A stretch of 61,657 nt of DNA from JBFWIW01 sp050253535 (GCA_050253535.1 JBFWIW010000008.1:1-61657); one strand, 5' to 3'; shown: positions 25,430-33,463, numbered from the stretch's first letter. Notes: generated by a model from the sequence alone, not told the origin. Translations and numbers: made by a program.

Positions 25430-25459
25430 ATGATATCAGCATCAGTACATGTTTTGCAA
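25430..25459 (-). promoter_or_regulatory. Promoter of the epimerase-like gene
   Basis: The minus strand shows TTGCAA (25459-25454), 18 bases, TATCAT (25435-25430). Hexamers are imperfect. Confidence 0.5.
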
Positions 25460-25513
25460 CATAAAATTGACATTTTCACATGGAAAAATGAGTAAGAAAG
25501 CGTACTTGCCGGC

Positions 25514-25543
25514 TTGACAGACTTATTCGGAGTTTGATATAGT
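25514..25543 (+). promoter_or_regulatory. Promoter of the amidohydrolase-transaldolase pair
   Basis: TTGACA (25514-25519), 18 bases, TATAGT (25538-25543), leaving a leader of about 125 bases with no clear hairpin. The remainder of the 330-base divergent region shows repeated GACATTTT motifs but no gene. Confidence 0.65.
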
Positions 25544-25674
25544 GCTATGTGGTATTATGTTGAGTTCTGCGTGAACATTTTGTCAGTCAGATGAAACCGG
25601 TTTTAACGCTTACCCGCCCTCCGCACCGAATGCAAATGACATTTTGCGTCAATTATAAATTTTAGGAGGCTGAA

Positions 25675-26835
25675 ATGATACCGTTCGACTATATTATTAA
25701 GAATGCCCATATTGTAGATCCGGCCTGCGGCGTCGACGAGACCGGTACGCTCTATGTCGACGGAGGCTTTATTGTACGGTGCGACTGCCCGGAAAAGGCG
25801 GAAGCTCGGGAAGAGGTCATTGATGCAAAGGGCTGCCTCGTCCTGCCGGGCCTAATAGACTTCCATACTCACTGCAACCACGCGGTGTCCCCCCTCGGCA
25901 TCTCGGCGGATATGCACCTCATCCCAAATGGGATTACGGCAACTGTAGACATGGGTACGACAGGGCATGTCGGATACAAGAGCTTCCGCGACGGGGTAAT
26001 AGGGCCGTCGAGTTCGACAATAAAGGCTTATCTTAACCTCGCCTCCGCAGGATGCCCGTCGGAGGATCTGTTAGAGGACTATCGCCATGAGAAGCTGAAC
26101 TTCCGCGAAACCGCTCGTGTGTTCAATGAAAACCGTGATACGCTTCTGGGCATAAAGGTGAGGCTCGGTAACGGCGCTCCGGGCTTGGGCGTCGCCCCCC
26201 TGCGCGACGCTGTTGCTATGGCGGAGATGCTCTCCTGTCCGGTTTGTGTGCACATAGGCGGACTTGAGAGCAAAATATGGGAGGTCTGTGACCTTCTGCG
26301 CCCTGGCGACATTTTGACTCATATGTTCGACGGCAAGGGTGAGACGATTTTGGATGAAAACGGAAAAGTCCATCCGTCGGTAAGAGCTGCGCGGGAGCGC
26401 GGCGTCATCTTTGACCTTGCCGCCGCAAAGAGAAACTACAATCTTTCTGTTGCGAAAAAGGCCATGGACGATGGTTTTCTGCCGGATGTCTTAAGCTCGG
26501 ATGTAACGACGCTGTCCGTCTATAAAAATCATATGTTCATGCTCCCGATGATCATGTCGTGGATTATGGCCCTTGGTATGGAAAAGAAGGAGGTCATAAG
26601 GGCAGTCACCGGTACTCCGGCGCGTCTTATGGGGATGGAGGGCGTTATAGGGACGCTGGCGCCCGGCGCGTACGCCGATATTGCAATTTTCAGGGAAACT
26701 CCGGCGAATATCATGTACCGTGACTTTTTCTGCAACGGGCCGGTCAATGTGCGCGAGCTTTTAGTGCCGAAGCTGACCATGAAAAAGGGACAAATGTGTT
26801 ATAAGGATATGGCTTTTGCCTTCGGCTGTGTATAG
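25675..26835 (+). CDS. Amidohydrolase/deacetylase family metalloenzyme
   Basis: A 386-residue cyclic amidohydrolase-fold protein. The first metal-binding motif is DFHTHCNH near residue 62. A probable carboxylated lysine lies in LLGIKVRLGNG near 160, later histidines in CVHIGG and ILTHMF, and the metal Asp in LSSDVTT. The C-terminal small domain ends with APGAYADIAIF, as in dihydroorotase-like enzymes. This subgroup is annotated as amidohydrolase/deacetylase; the substrate (an N-acyl or lactam compound) is unknown. It follows an AGGAGG site and sits 61 bases before a transaldolase, which suggests a catabolic operon. Confidence 0.8.
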   Translation: MIPFDYIIKNAHIVDPACGVDETGTLYVDGGFIVRCDCPEKAEAREEVIDAKGCLVLPGLIDFHTHCNHAVSPLGISADMHLIPNGITATVDMGTTGHVGYKSFRDGVIGPSSSTIKAYLNLASAGCPSEDLLEDYRHEKLNFRETARVFNENRDTLLGIKVRLGNGAPGLGVAPLRDAVAMAEMLSCPVCVHIGGLESKIWEVCDLLRPGDILTHMFDGKGETILDENGKVHPSVRAARERGVIFDLAAAKRNYNLSVAKKAMDDGFLPDVLSSDVTTLSVYKNHMFMLPMIMSWIMALGMEKKEVIRAVTGTPARLMGMEGVIGTLAPGAYADIAIFRETPANIMYRDFFCNGPVNVRELLVPKLTMKKGQMCYKDMAFAFGCV

Positions 26836-26896
26836 CTTTTACTATACATATAAATATACAGAATGATTTATTATTAAAAATATGGAGGAAACAGTG

Positions 26897-27952
26897 ATGA
26901 GCGATATTTCCAAGACCTATTTCCACAGGGTCCAGGCACAGACGCCGACTAGGTTCTGGATCAATAATGTGACAAGAGAAGAGGCAAGGCTCGCTATCGG
27001 GCACGGCGCGGTTAACTGTACACAGAACCCTTCTTTTGTGTGGAAGATGCTGACCGACCCCGTCGAGAAAGACTACGCGGCCGCAATTCTGGACGACATA
27101 ATGAAGACCGAGCCGGACGACGCTCTCGCTGTCGCAAAGCTTCAGAACAAACTTATAGAGAACATAGCCGAAATTTTCATGCCCCTTTTTGAGCAGTCCA
27201 ATGGAAAGTACGGTTATGTTACCCTTCAGGAGGATCCCTTCAAGGAAGCGGCCGATTATATAATCGAGCGGGCGCAGCATGACAGAAGGAATTTTAAAAA
27301 CATCATGATGAAGATCCCAGCCGTTCCCGAGGGTTTAAAGGCCATAGACCATCTGGTGGAGCAGAGTGTTCCTGTCCTTGCCACCGAAATTATGTCCATC
27401 CAGCAGGTTACCGATGTCTGCAGGCTGTGCGAGAAGACCATGGCCTCAATGAAAAATCCACCGGTGATGATGTATGCGCATATCGCGGGCATCTTTGATG
27501 AGTACCTCGGCAAGGAAGTGAGCAGACTGGGCATTGACGTGTCCGAGGACGCCGTGTGGCATGCAGGTGTCGCGGTGGCTAAAAAAATCCGCGCGGTTAC
27601 ACGCGCCCACTGGCCGCAGGTCGGATTCCTCGACGGCGGAGCGAGAGGACTTCACCACTTTACGGAGCTCGTCGGCATTGACGGCGGCGTGACAATAAAC
27701 TGGCAGGGAACCGCAAAGAACCTCATCGACGAGAACCCGGCTGTGGTTCAGAGATTCTTTATGCCCACACCGGACGAGGTAATCGATGAGCTGACCGAAA
27801 AGTGCGATACGTTCAGAAAGGCGTACTACATGGGCGTTCTGAAGCCCGAGGACTATGTGGAATACGGTCCGGTTGCCCTGTTCCGCAGCAAGTTCGAGGA
27901 CGGCTGGCAGAAGGCCGTTGATTTTGCAAAAGATAGAAGAGCCGGTAAATAA
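26897..27952 (+). CDS. Transaldolase-family protein
   Basis: A 351-residue TIM-barrel protein of the transaldolase family. The Schiff-base lysine lies in NIMMKIPAVPEG, and NCTQNPS near the N-terminus resembles the TNPS(L/I) transaldolase motif. It is longer than the short fructose-6-phosphate aldolase type. The ATG at 26897 is preferred because the in-frame ATG at 26882 overlaps the GGAGG itself. It probably transfers or cleaves a three-carbon unit from the sugar-derived product handled by the upstream genes. It ends in a good terminator. Confidence 0.8.
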   Translation: MSDISKTYFHRVQAQTPTRFWINNVTREEARLAIGHGAVNCTQNPSFVWKMLTDPVEKDYAAAILDDIMKTEPDDALAVAKLQNKLIENIAEIFMPLFEQSNGKYGYVTLQEDPFKEAADYIIERAQHDRRNFKNIMMKIPAVPEGLKAIDHLVEQSVPVLATEIMSIQQVTDVCRLCEKTMASMKNPPVMMYAHIAGIFDEYLGKEVSRLGIDVSEDAVWHAGVAVAKKIRAVTRAHWPQVGFLDGGARGLHHFTELVGIDGGVTINWQGTAKNLIDENPAVVQRFFMPTPDEVIDELTEKCDTFRKAYYMGVLKPEDYVEYGPVALFRSKFEDGWQKAVDFAKDRRAGK

Positions 27953-27962
27953 CAGTAAAGAT

Positions 27963-27997
27963 AATTCGCCCAGTGCTCGTCGCCGGGCGAATTTTTT
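27963..27997 (+). terminator. Terminator after the transaldolase gene
   Basis: The stem AATTCGCCC/GGGCGAATT (27963-27971, 27985-27993) is followed by TTTTTT. Confidence 0.9.
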
Positions 27998-28023
27998 CGC
28001 TAAGATTGTGATAAAGAAAGTAT

Positions 28024-28052
28024 TTGATTATTATAGGAAATACATTTATAAT
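28024..28052 (+). promoter_or_regulatory. Promoter of the E2-like gene
   Basis: TTGATT (28024-28029), 17 bases, TATAAT (28047-28052), about 65 bases before the start codon. Confidence 0.8.
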
Positions 28053-28121
28053 ATCCAATTATAAACTCACTGTTAAATCCCACCGTGAGAAGGCGTGCGG
28101 ATTTGAAAGAGGTGCATTGAT

Positions 28122-29006
28122 ATGGCGGAAGAAAAGAGAAAGAGACGCTTTGGCGACAGAAAAGGCGGCCATCGGTTGCGTACCCTGGATGCGTATAACG
28201 CGTTTACCCCTTATATAATGAAACAACGCAATGATGCCTCCAACCTTTTTAAGGACAGCGTCGAGCTGACGGAGACGGATAAGTTTATTCTGAAGAAGCG
28301 GAACGAGGGGTTAAAGGGCCTGGGACTCCTGCATATATTTGTGGCTTCTTATGTCAGGATGGTTAGCCAGCGCCCGGCGCTTAACCGGTTCATAGCGGGG
28401 CGGTTTATCTATTCCAGGAACAACATAGAGATCGTAATGACTGTTAAAAAGGCAATGACGACAGAGGCCAGTGAGACGTCTATAAAGGTAATCTTTGAGC
28501 CGACTGACACGATAACAGACGTCTATTATAAGATGAATGAGCAAATAGAAAAGGTAAAGAGCGGCGAAGAGGAATCCAATACCGACAACGTCGCAAACGC
28601 CCTAATGAGGATACCGCGCCTTATTCTCCAGTTCGCCGTATGGATAATTGAAATACTGGACTATTTCGGCATACTTCCGCAGTCGCTCTTAAACGCGAGT
28701 CCTTTTCACGGAACGATGGTTATTACCGACATGGGGTCCCTCGGCATACCGACGATACATCACCATCTGTATAACTTTGGCGATCTGCCGGTTTTTCTCG
28801 CCTTCGGCGCAAAGAGAAAGGCTTATGAAGTCCAGAAGGACGGCACCGTCGCCGAGAAAAAATATGTCGACTATACGGCCACCATCGATGAGCGAATATG
28901 CGACGGATATTATTTCGCAACCGCGTTTCGCTATATGCGCAGCTATCTGAAAAATCCGGAGCAGCTCGACGTGCCGCCTGATAAGGTTTTTGAGGATCTG
29001 GCCTGA
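28122..29006 (+). CDS. Stand-alone E2/CAT-fold acyltransferase-like protein
   Basis: A 294-residue protein matching the catalytic domain of 2-oxoacid dehydrogenase E2 and chloramphenicol acetyltransferase, with no lipoyl or subunit-binding domain. The basic N-terminus (FGDRKGGHRLRTLDAYNAFTPYIM) and the middle FHGTMVITDMGSLGIPTIHHHLYNFG are typical of a clostridial orphan group. The active-site motif HxxxDG reads ERICDG (Glu257, Asp261), so the catalytic His is replaced by Glu. Ordinary acyl transfer by this site is therefore doubtful. There are no E1 or E3 genes nearby. Confidence 0.75.
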   Translation: MAEEKRKRRFGDRKGGHRLRTLDAYNAFTPYIMKQRNDASNLFKDSVELTETDKFILKKRNEGLKGLGLLHIFVASYVRMVSQRPALNRFIAGRFIYSRNNIEIVMTVKKAMTTEASETSIKVIFEPTDTITDVYYKMNEQIEKVKSGEEESNTDNVANALMRIPRLILQFAVWIIEILDYFGILPQSLLNASPFHGTMVITDMGSLGIPTIHHHLYNFGDLPVFLAFGAKRKAYEVQKDGTVAEKKYVDYTATIDERICDGYYFATAFRYMRSYLKNPEQLDVPPDKVFEDLA

Positions 29007-29011
29007 TGTAT

Positions 29012-29045
29012 ATACGCCGCCGCGTAAGTTTACGCGGCGGCGTAT
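29012..29045. terminator. Long perfect inverted repeat after the E2-like gene
   Basis: Two 16-base perfect arms (ATACGCCGCCGCGTAA and complement, 29012-29027 and 29030-29045). There is no U tract on either side, so it may end transcription weakly or only protect the 3' end. Confidence 0.65.
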
Positions 29046-29115
29046 TATCTGAGAAAGTTTTTTAGGGAGCGGCGCGAGCCGCCGCCATGCTGCGCTGCGG
29101 CAGAAATTTTTCCTG

Positions 29116-29144
29116 TTGACAAATATAAACAACAGGAATATTAT
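29116..29144 (+). promoter_or_regulatory. Promoter of trpB2, overlapped by a palindrome
   Basis: TTGACA (29116-29121), 17 bases, TATTAT (29139-29144). An inverted repeat TCCTGTTG..CAACAGGA (29111-29118, 29130-29137, 11-base spacer) covers the -35 box and spacer, as an operator would. Confidence 0.8.
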
Positions 29145-29154
29145 ACAATATATA

Positions 29155-29430
29155 TTATTAAAAACCGATGACTGGGAAGAGTAATTACGGTTTGGCCGTT
29201 AAAGAGAGCTGCGGATGATGTGACCGCGGTACGGAGGCCGTGACGAATGGACCCGGGAGGGCAAACCGAGAGGGGGACCTTTAGGGGCGACGGAGAAGGC
29301 TCTCCGTTAAAAAAGGCCGGCACATGACAGTGTGCGCTGAGTGGGCGAATTTCGCCAAGCCGGGTGGTACCGCAGGAGTTGTTACTCTTGTCCCTGCAAG
29401 TATTTTATGCAGAGGCAAGGGTTTTTTTAT
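29155..29430 (+). promoter_or_regulatory. T-box leader, tryptophan-specific
   Basis: A tRNA-sensing attenuator. Stem I contains GAAGAGTAA and ends in the specifier loop GAA-TGG-ACC, with the Trp codon TGG at 29248-29250. The T-box sequence GGGTGGTACCGC is at 29362-29373. The terminator stem CTTGTCCCTGCA/TGCAGAGGCAAG (from 29387) is followed by seven T (29422-29428). Uncharged tRNA-Trp should stabilise the antiterminator and allow trpB2 expression. Confidence 0.93.
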
Positions 29431-29451
29431 GCCTTTTGCCTCACAGAAGGA

Positions 29452-29485
29452 GAATTAATAGTGTGATTAATCACATTATTAATTC
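29452..29485. repeat. 34-bp near-perfect palindrome in the trpB2 leader
   Basis: Sixteen of 17 base pairs match around the centre between 29468 and 29469 (arms GAATTAATA..TATTAATTC). An outer GCCTTTT/AAAAAGGC (29431-29437, 29486-29493) can extend the stem. It lies downstream of the T-box terminator, so it is only in the read-through transcript; alternatively it is a DNA operator. Confidence 0.75.
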
Positions 29486-29531
29486 AAAAAGGCGTGCCGC
29501 TCGCCGACAAGCGGCAACCGCAGCACATGCC

Positions 29532-29595
29532 ATTAACCTCCGTTCAATTGTGGGGCTTAATGATACGTCGGTGCGCGGAATGAATGGAGGTTAAT
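29532..29595 (+). promoter_or_regulatory. Hairpin that sequesters the trpB2 ribosome binding site
   Basis: ATTAACCTCCGTTCA (29532-29546) pairs over all 15 positions, one G-T wobble, with TGAATGGAGGTTAAT (29581-29595). The right arm contains the GGAGG and ends on the base before the ATG. This stem would block initiation unless opened. Confidence 0.7.
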
Positions 29596-30972
29596 ATGGC
29601 AAACGTACCTTATAAAATTTATCTCACGGAAGAAGAGATGCCCAAATATTGGCTGAACCTTCAGGCTTATCTGCCGGAAGCGCTGCCGCCCATGCTGAAT
29701 CCGGGAACGGGAGAGCCGATTAAGGCCGAGGACCTGAAACACTTCTTCTGCAGCGAGTGTTCCGAGCAGGAGTTGAACTCGACCGATAAGTTCATCGAGA
29801 TCCCCGAAGGTGTCCGTGAATTTTACAGAATGTACCGGCCGTCACCGGTAATAAGGGCTTATAATCTTGAAAAACTTTTGGATACGCCCGCAGAAATATA
29901 CTATAAATTTGAGGGCAGCAATACTTCAGGCAGCCACAAGCTGAATTCCGCCGTCCCGCAGGTGTATTACGCCAAAGAGCAGGGACTCACAAGCGTCACC
30001 ACCGAGACGGGCGCCGGCCAGTGGGGTACGGCCCTCTCCATGGCGACCGGCTTTTACGGTCTGGGACTTACCGTTTACATGGTCAAGGTGTCCGCCGAAC
30101 AGAAGCCCTACCGCAAGGCCGTGATGGAGACCTACGGGGCGAGTGTTATCCCGTCCCCTTCGGATACGACGGAAGTGGGCCGCAGGATACTGGCGGAGAA
30201 TCCGGGAACCGGTGGCAGCCTCGGCTGCGCGATCTCGGAGGCCATTGAGGTCTCGGCCAAAACAGAGAACTGCCGTTATGTGCTCGGCAGCGTTATGAAC
30301 CATGTCCTTCTGCACCAGAGCGTAATAGGACTCGAAGCGAAAGCGGCGTTGGATAAGTACGGCGTTACGCCGGATATCATAATCGGCTGTGCGGGCGGCG
30401 GATCGAACCTCGGCGGACTTATGGCCCCGTATATGGCCGACAGGCTACAGGGCAAGAACAATATTGAATTTATCGCGGTGGAACCGGCGAGCTGCCCATC
30501 CATGACACGCGGCAAATACGCCTATGATTTCGGTGATACGGGCAAGACAACGCCGCTCATTAAGATGTACACCCTCGGAAACGGGTTTATGCCCTCCCCC
30601 AATCACGCGGGCGGTCTGCGCTATCACGGCATGAATTCCATTATTTCTAAGCTCATAGACGACGGCCTTCTCAGCGCAGTCTCCGTGGAACAGAGCAAGG
30701 TCTTCGATGCGGCTACGATGTTCTGCCGCAGCGAGGGAACACTCCCCGCGCCGGAGAGCAGCCATGCCATCCGTACGGCTATTGACGAGGCGCTCAAATG
30801 CAAAGAGACGGGCGAGAAAAAGACCATACTGTTTGGACTCACCGGCACGGGTTATTTCGACCTCGCGGCTTATCAGGAGTATAACAAAGGCACAATGACA
30901 GATTATATTCCGACGGACGCCGATCTCCGGAAGGGTTTCGACAGCCTGCCGGATGTGCAGGGTCAGAAATAA
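29596..30972 (+). CDS. trpB2: Tryptophan synthase beta chain, TrpB2 type
   Basis: A 458-residue PLP enzyme, longer than classical TrpB and matching the TrpB2 group. The PLP lysine is K115 in SGSHKLNSA; the cofactor phosphate loop is GCAGGGSNLGG. RPSPVIRA and TTETGAGQWGTALS are family signatures. It makes tryptophan from serine and indole. No trpA or other trp gene is in the window, in line with TrpB2 acting as an indole-salvage enzyme. An in-frame ATG at 29584 lies inside the RBS stem, so 29596 is the start. The upstream Trp T-box supports the role. Confidence 0.93.
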   Translation: MANVPYKIYLTEEEMPKYWLNLQAYLPEALPPMLNPGTGEPIKAEDLKHFFCSECSEQELNSTDKFIEIPEGVREFYRMYRPSPVIRAYNLEKLLDTPAEIYYKFEGSNTSGSHKLNSAVPQVYYAKEQGLTSVTTETGAGQWGTALSMATGFYGLGLTVYMVKVSAEQKPYRKAVMETYGASVIPSPSDTTEVGRRILAENPGTGGSLGCAISEAIEVSAKTENCRYVLGSVMNHVLLHQSVIGLEAKAALDKYGVTPDIIIGCAGGGSNLGGLMAPYMADRLQGKNNIEFIAVEPASCPSMTRGKYAYDFGDTGKTTPLIKMYTLGNGFMPSPNHAGGLRYHGMNSIISKLIDDGLLSAVSVEQSKVFDAATMFCRSEGTLPAPESSHAIRTAIDEALKCKETGEKKTILFGLTGTGYFDLAAYQEYNKGTMTDYIPTDADLRKGFDSLPDVQGQK

Positions 30973-31093
30973 CCGCCGCCTGTAGGCCGACCTGCAAAAA
31001 AGGTGATTGAAATATAAGTACCGGCAATATATAATATCTCCATCCGAAACGCAAAAGCGCCATACAGGCGCCAATTCAGAAGGGAGACATTAT

Positions 31094-31948
31094 ATGAAGC
31101 TGCTGCAATTTTTGAAGGGCGGGGAGATCTGCCTGGGTATTCAGACCGATAAGGGTATTATCGATGTGGCCGAGGCCGCCGAAAAGCTGGGCGTACAGGC
31201 CCCTAAATGCATGAAAGGCGCCATAAAGGCTGGTAAAGAGGGCATGCAAGTCCTCGAAAAGATCGAAAAGGGCGCGGTGGAGTTCCTGGCCGATGTGAAG
31301 TACGCACCTGTCGTGACGAACCCCGAGAAGATCATGTGCGTCGGTCTCAATTACAGGAAGCACGCTGAAGAGACACACCATGCCATCCCCGAGAACCCGG
31401 TTCTGTTCAACAAATTCGCGTCCTCGCTTAGCGCTAACGGCGAGGAAGTATTCCTCCCCAGGGCATATAAGGAATACGACTACGAGGCGGAGCTTGTCAT
31501 CGTCATCGGCAAGCAGGCCAAGGGTGTCTCCAAGGAAGAGGCCAAAGACTATATCTTTGGTTTTACCGCGGGCGACGACCTGTCCAACCGCTATCTGCAG
31601 ATGAACCGCGGCGGCCAATGGATGATTGGCAAAGCCACGGACGGCTTCGGCCCCGTCGGCCCCGTCATCTCAACCGATGTGGACGGCGACAATCTGGACA
31701 TCAAGTGCTACAAAAACGGCGAGCTTCGTCAGAATTCCAACACTAACGATCTCATCTTTAACACTTCCCATATTGTCAGCTATATCTCCGAGACAATTAC
31801 GCTGAAGCCCGGCGACCTCATATTCACCGGAACGCCTAATGGCGTCATCGCGGGTTATCCGGCGGATAAACAGGATTGGCTGAAACCCGGAGATGTAATA
31901 GAGGTCGAGCTTGAGGGTATTGGTAAACTGAAAAACATAATGATTTAA
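31094..31948 (+). CDS. Fumarylacetoacetate hydrolase (FAH) family protein
   Basis: A 284-residue enzyme. The N-terminal short domain is followed by the FAH fold with metal ligands in YDYEAELVIVIGK (E-x-E type), GFTAGDDLSNR and the Lys in MIGKATDGFGPVGP. Family members split acylpyruvates or isomerise oxo-dicarboxylates; the substrate is unknown. The start at 31094 follows GGGAG, although the frame is open to 31007. It lies 121 bases after trpB2 with no terminator between, so it may share the Trp-controlled transcript. Confidence 0.85.
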   Translation: MKLLQFLKGGEICLGIQTDKGIIDVAEAAEKLGVQAPKCMKGAIKAGKEGMQVLEKIEKGAVEFLADVKYAPVVTNPEKIMCVGLNYRKHAEETHHAIPENPVLFNKFASSLSANGEEVFLPRAYKEYDYEAELVIVIGKQAKGVSKEEAKDYIFGFTAGDDLSNRYLQMNRGGQWMIGKATDGFGPVGPVISTDVDGDNLDIKCYKNGELRQNSNTNDLIFNTSHIVSYISETITLKPGDLIFTGTPNGVIAGYPADKQDWLKPGDVIEVELEGIGKLKNIMI

Positions 31949-31966
31949 ATAGAAAAACATAAAAAG

Positions 31967-32010
31967 CGCGCCTTTTGGTATTATAAAATGTACTAAAGGG
32001 TGCGTTTTTT
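31967..32010 (+). terminator. Terminator of the trpB2-FAH unit
   Basis: A 14-bp stem (31967-31980 with 31991-32004, all pairs allowing G-T) is followed by six T. Confidence 0.88.
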
Positions 32011-32011
32011 G

Positions 32012-32039
32012 TTGACAAAGGTGTATTTTCGTGTATAAT
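32012..32039 (+). promoter_or_regulatory. Promoter of rpsF-ssb-rpsR
   Basis: TTGACA (32012-32017), 16 bases, TATAAT (32034-32039). The leader contains a CCCCGC/GCGGGG hairpin near 32070-32088, in the place where S6:S18-binding leaders occur in many bacteria; a match is not proven. Confidence 0.88.
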
Positions 32040-32117
32040 TAATGAGCCTGTGTTGCGGGCAAATCCTTGTCCCCGCCTAAGAGCGGGGGCCATAAGTCCA
32101 AAAGGAGGTGCAAAAAA

Positions 32118-32411
32118 ATGGCTAAAACGTCAGCCAACTATGAGCTCATGTACATCATCGACCCCGATAAGGGAGAAGAGGATACTAAGGCTCTGGTAGA
32201 AAAATTCAAAGCGCTTATCGAAGCGAACGGTACGCTCGGTGAGCTTGAAGAGATGGGAAAGCGCAGGCTCGCTTATCTGATCAATGACAAGCCCGAGGGG
32301 TATTATGTCCTTACCAAGTTCACGTCCGGCCCCGAATTTCCGGCGGAGCTCGACCGTGTTCTGAAGATCACGGACGGAATAATGCGTTCCCTCATTACTG
32401 TATGCAAGTAA
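32118..32411 (+). CDS. rpsF: 30S ribosomal protein S6
   Basis: A 97-residue protein with the S6 start YELMYIIDPD, the GKRRLAYLI strand and the C-terminal helix ending DGIMRSLITV. It binds S18 on the 30S platform. The ATG at 32118 follows AAAGGAGG; the upstream in-frame ATG at 32067 lies in the leader hairpin. It is the first gene of the conserved S6-SSB-S18 operon. Confidence 0.96.
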   Translation: MAKTSANYELMYIIDPDKGEEDTKALVEKFKALIEANGTLGELEEMGKRRLAYLINDKPEGYYVLTKFTSGPEFPAELDRVLKITDGIMRSLITVCK

Positions 32412-32423
32412 GGGGGAGATGAA

Positions 32424-32867
32424 ATGCTGAACCATATAACACTTATGGGCAGACTCACCCGCGATCCTGAGCTCCGGCGTACGCAGACCGGAACGCCGGT
32501 CGCTTCGTTTTCACTCGCCGTCGACAGGGATTTCGGAGCCAAGGACGGCGATAAACAGACCGATTTTATCGACATCGTGGCGTGGAGGAGCACGGCGGAA
32601 TTTGTTTCCAAGTACTTCGCCAAGGGCCGTATGGCGGTAGTTTCAGGCAGGCTTCAAATCCGCGATTGGACAGACAGGGACGGCGGTAAGCGCCGCTCAG
32701 CTGAGGTTATCGCGGACAACGTCTATTTCGGCGACAGTAAAAAAGACCGTGAGAGCGGAGATTCTTCCCCCGCGGGCGAAAGACAGAGTAGCGGCGGATA
32801 TTCCGATCCGGTCTCCAACTCCGGTTTTGCCGAGCTGGATGACGATGATGGCGACCTGCCGTTCTAA
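32424..32867 (+). CDS. ssb: Single-stranded DNA-binding protein
   Basis: A 147-residue protein. The OB-fold domain (1-110) starts LNHITLMGRLTRDPELRRTQTGTPVASFSLAV and has the strand DFIDIVAWRSTAEFVSKYFAKG. A Ser/Gly-rich linker follows, with the acidic tip DDDGDLPF that recruits partner proteins. It coats single-stranded DNA in replication and repair. It lies 12 bases after rpsF. Confidence 0.96.
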   Translation: MLNHITLMGRLTRDPELRRTQTGTPVASFSLAVDRDFGAKDGDKQTDFIDIVAWRSTAEFVSKYFAKGRMAVVSGRLQIRDWTDRDGGKRRSAEVIADNVYFGDSKKDRESGDSSPAGERQSSGGYSDPVSNSGFAELDDDDGDLPF

Positions 32868-32916
32868 TTTGGTAATAATTATTTTCATAAATACTCAATG
32901 ATTGGAGGTTTTTTAC

Positions 32917-33159
32917 TTGGCTAACGAGAGAGACAACAGAGGTCACGGACGCAAGCGCAAAAAAGTTTGTCAGTTCTGTGTTGATAGGGGCCCTGCCATC
33001 GATTATAAGGATACGGTCAAGCTTCGCCGCTTCATTTCTGATCGCAGCAAGATACTGCCCCGCAGAACGACTGGTACCTGCGCGCAGCACCAGCGCGAGC
33101 TCACAGAAGCGATAAAGAGGGCGCGCCAGATCGCGCTTTTACCCTACGTGACAGACTAA
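32917..33159 (+). CDS. rpsR: 30S ribosomal protein S18
   Basis: An 80-residue protein, basic, with the S18 core CQFCVDRGPAIDYKDTVKLRRFISDRSKILPRRTTGTCAQHQRELTEAIKRARQIALLP. Two cysteines near the N-terminus suggest the Zn-type C+ form. The start is a TTG at 32917, 8 bases after GGAGG; the earlier in-frame TTG at 32902 overlaps that site. It is the last gene of the operon. Confidence 0.95.
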   Translation: MANERDNRGHGRKRKKVCQFCVDRGPAIDYKDTVKLRRFISDRSKILPRRTTGTCAQHQRELTEAIKRARQIALLPYVTD

Positions 33160-33167
33160 AAGTAACA

Positions 33168-33319
33168 AATGCCCGTTCTCTGATGAGGACGGGCATTCGG
33201 CTGTCAACTTTGTAGACAGCCTTTAAGGGGCATCCAATGCCCCTTGAAGAAACCCCGGTTCCGTGTCACGATTTGCCGCGGGTCGGGGTATTTTTCCGCC
33301 GTGCACGCCGCCGGAAAAA
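33168..33319. repeat. String of five hairpins after rpsR
   Basis: Consecutive inverted repeats: AATGCCCGT (33168-33197), GGCTGTC (33199-33221), AAGGGGCAT (33225-33245), ACCCCG (33252-33289) and TTTTTCCG (33291-33319). The first and second may end rpsR transcription, the second being followed by TTT. The 363-base gap between the converging rpsR and dCMP deaminase genes holds no convincing gene. Confidence 0.7.
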
Positions 33320-33463
33320 TGATTTGGATTATATACACGCTCGCTTTTGCCTCCTCGTGAAGTATTGACGTATATAACCTCAAAGTCGGCCACGTTTTCA
33401 CCTTGCTTTCGTATGTAAAACCTGGAAAAACAAATTTCGTTACAGATTGTTTTGAGCGTGCAA

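Noticed and set aside
33204..33401. 65-residue minus-strand ORF after rpsR
   Set aside because: It runs through four strong hairpins and has no convincing ribosome binding site; more likely non-coding.
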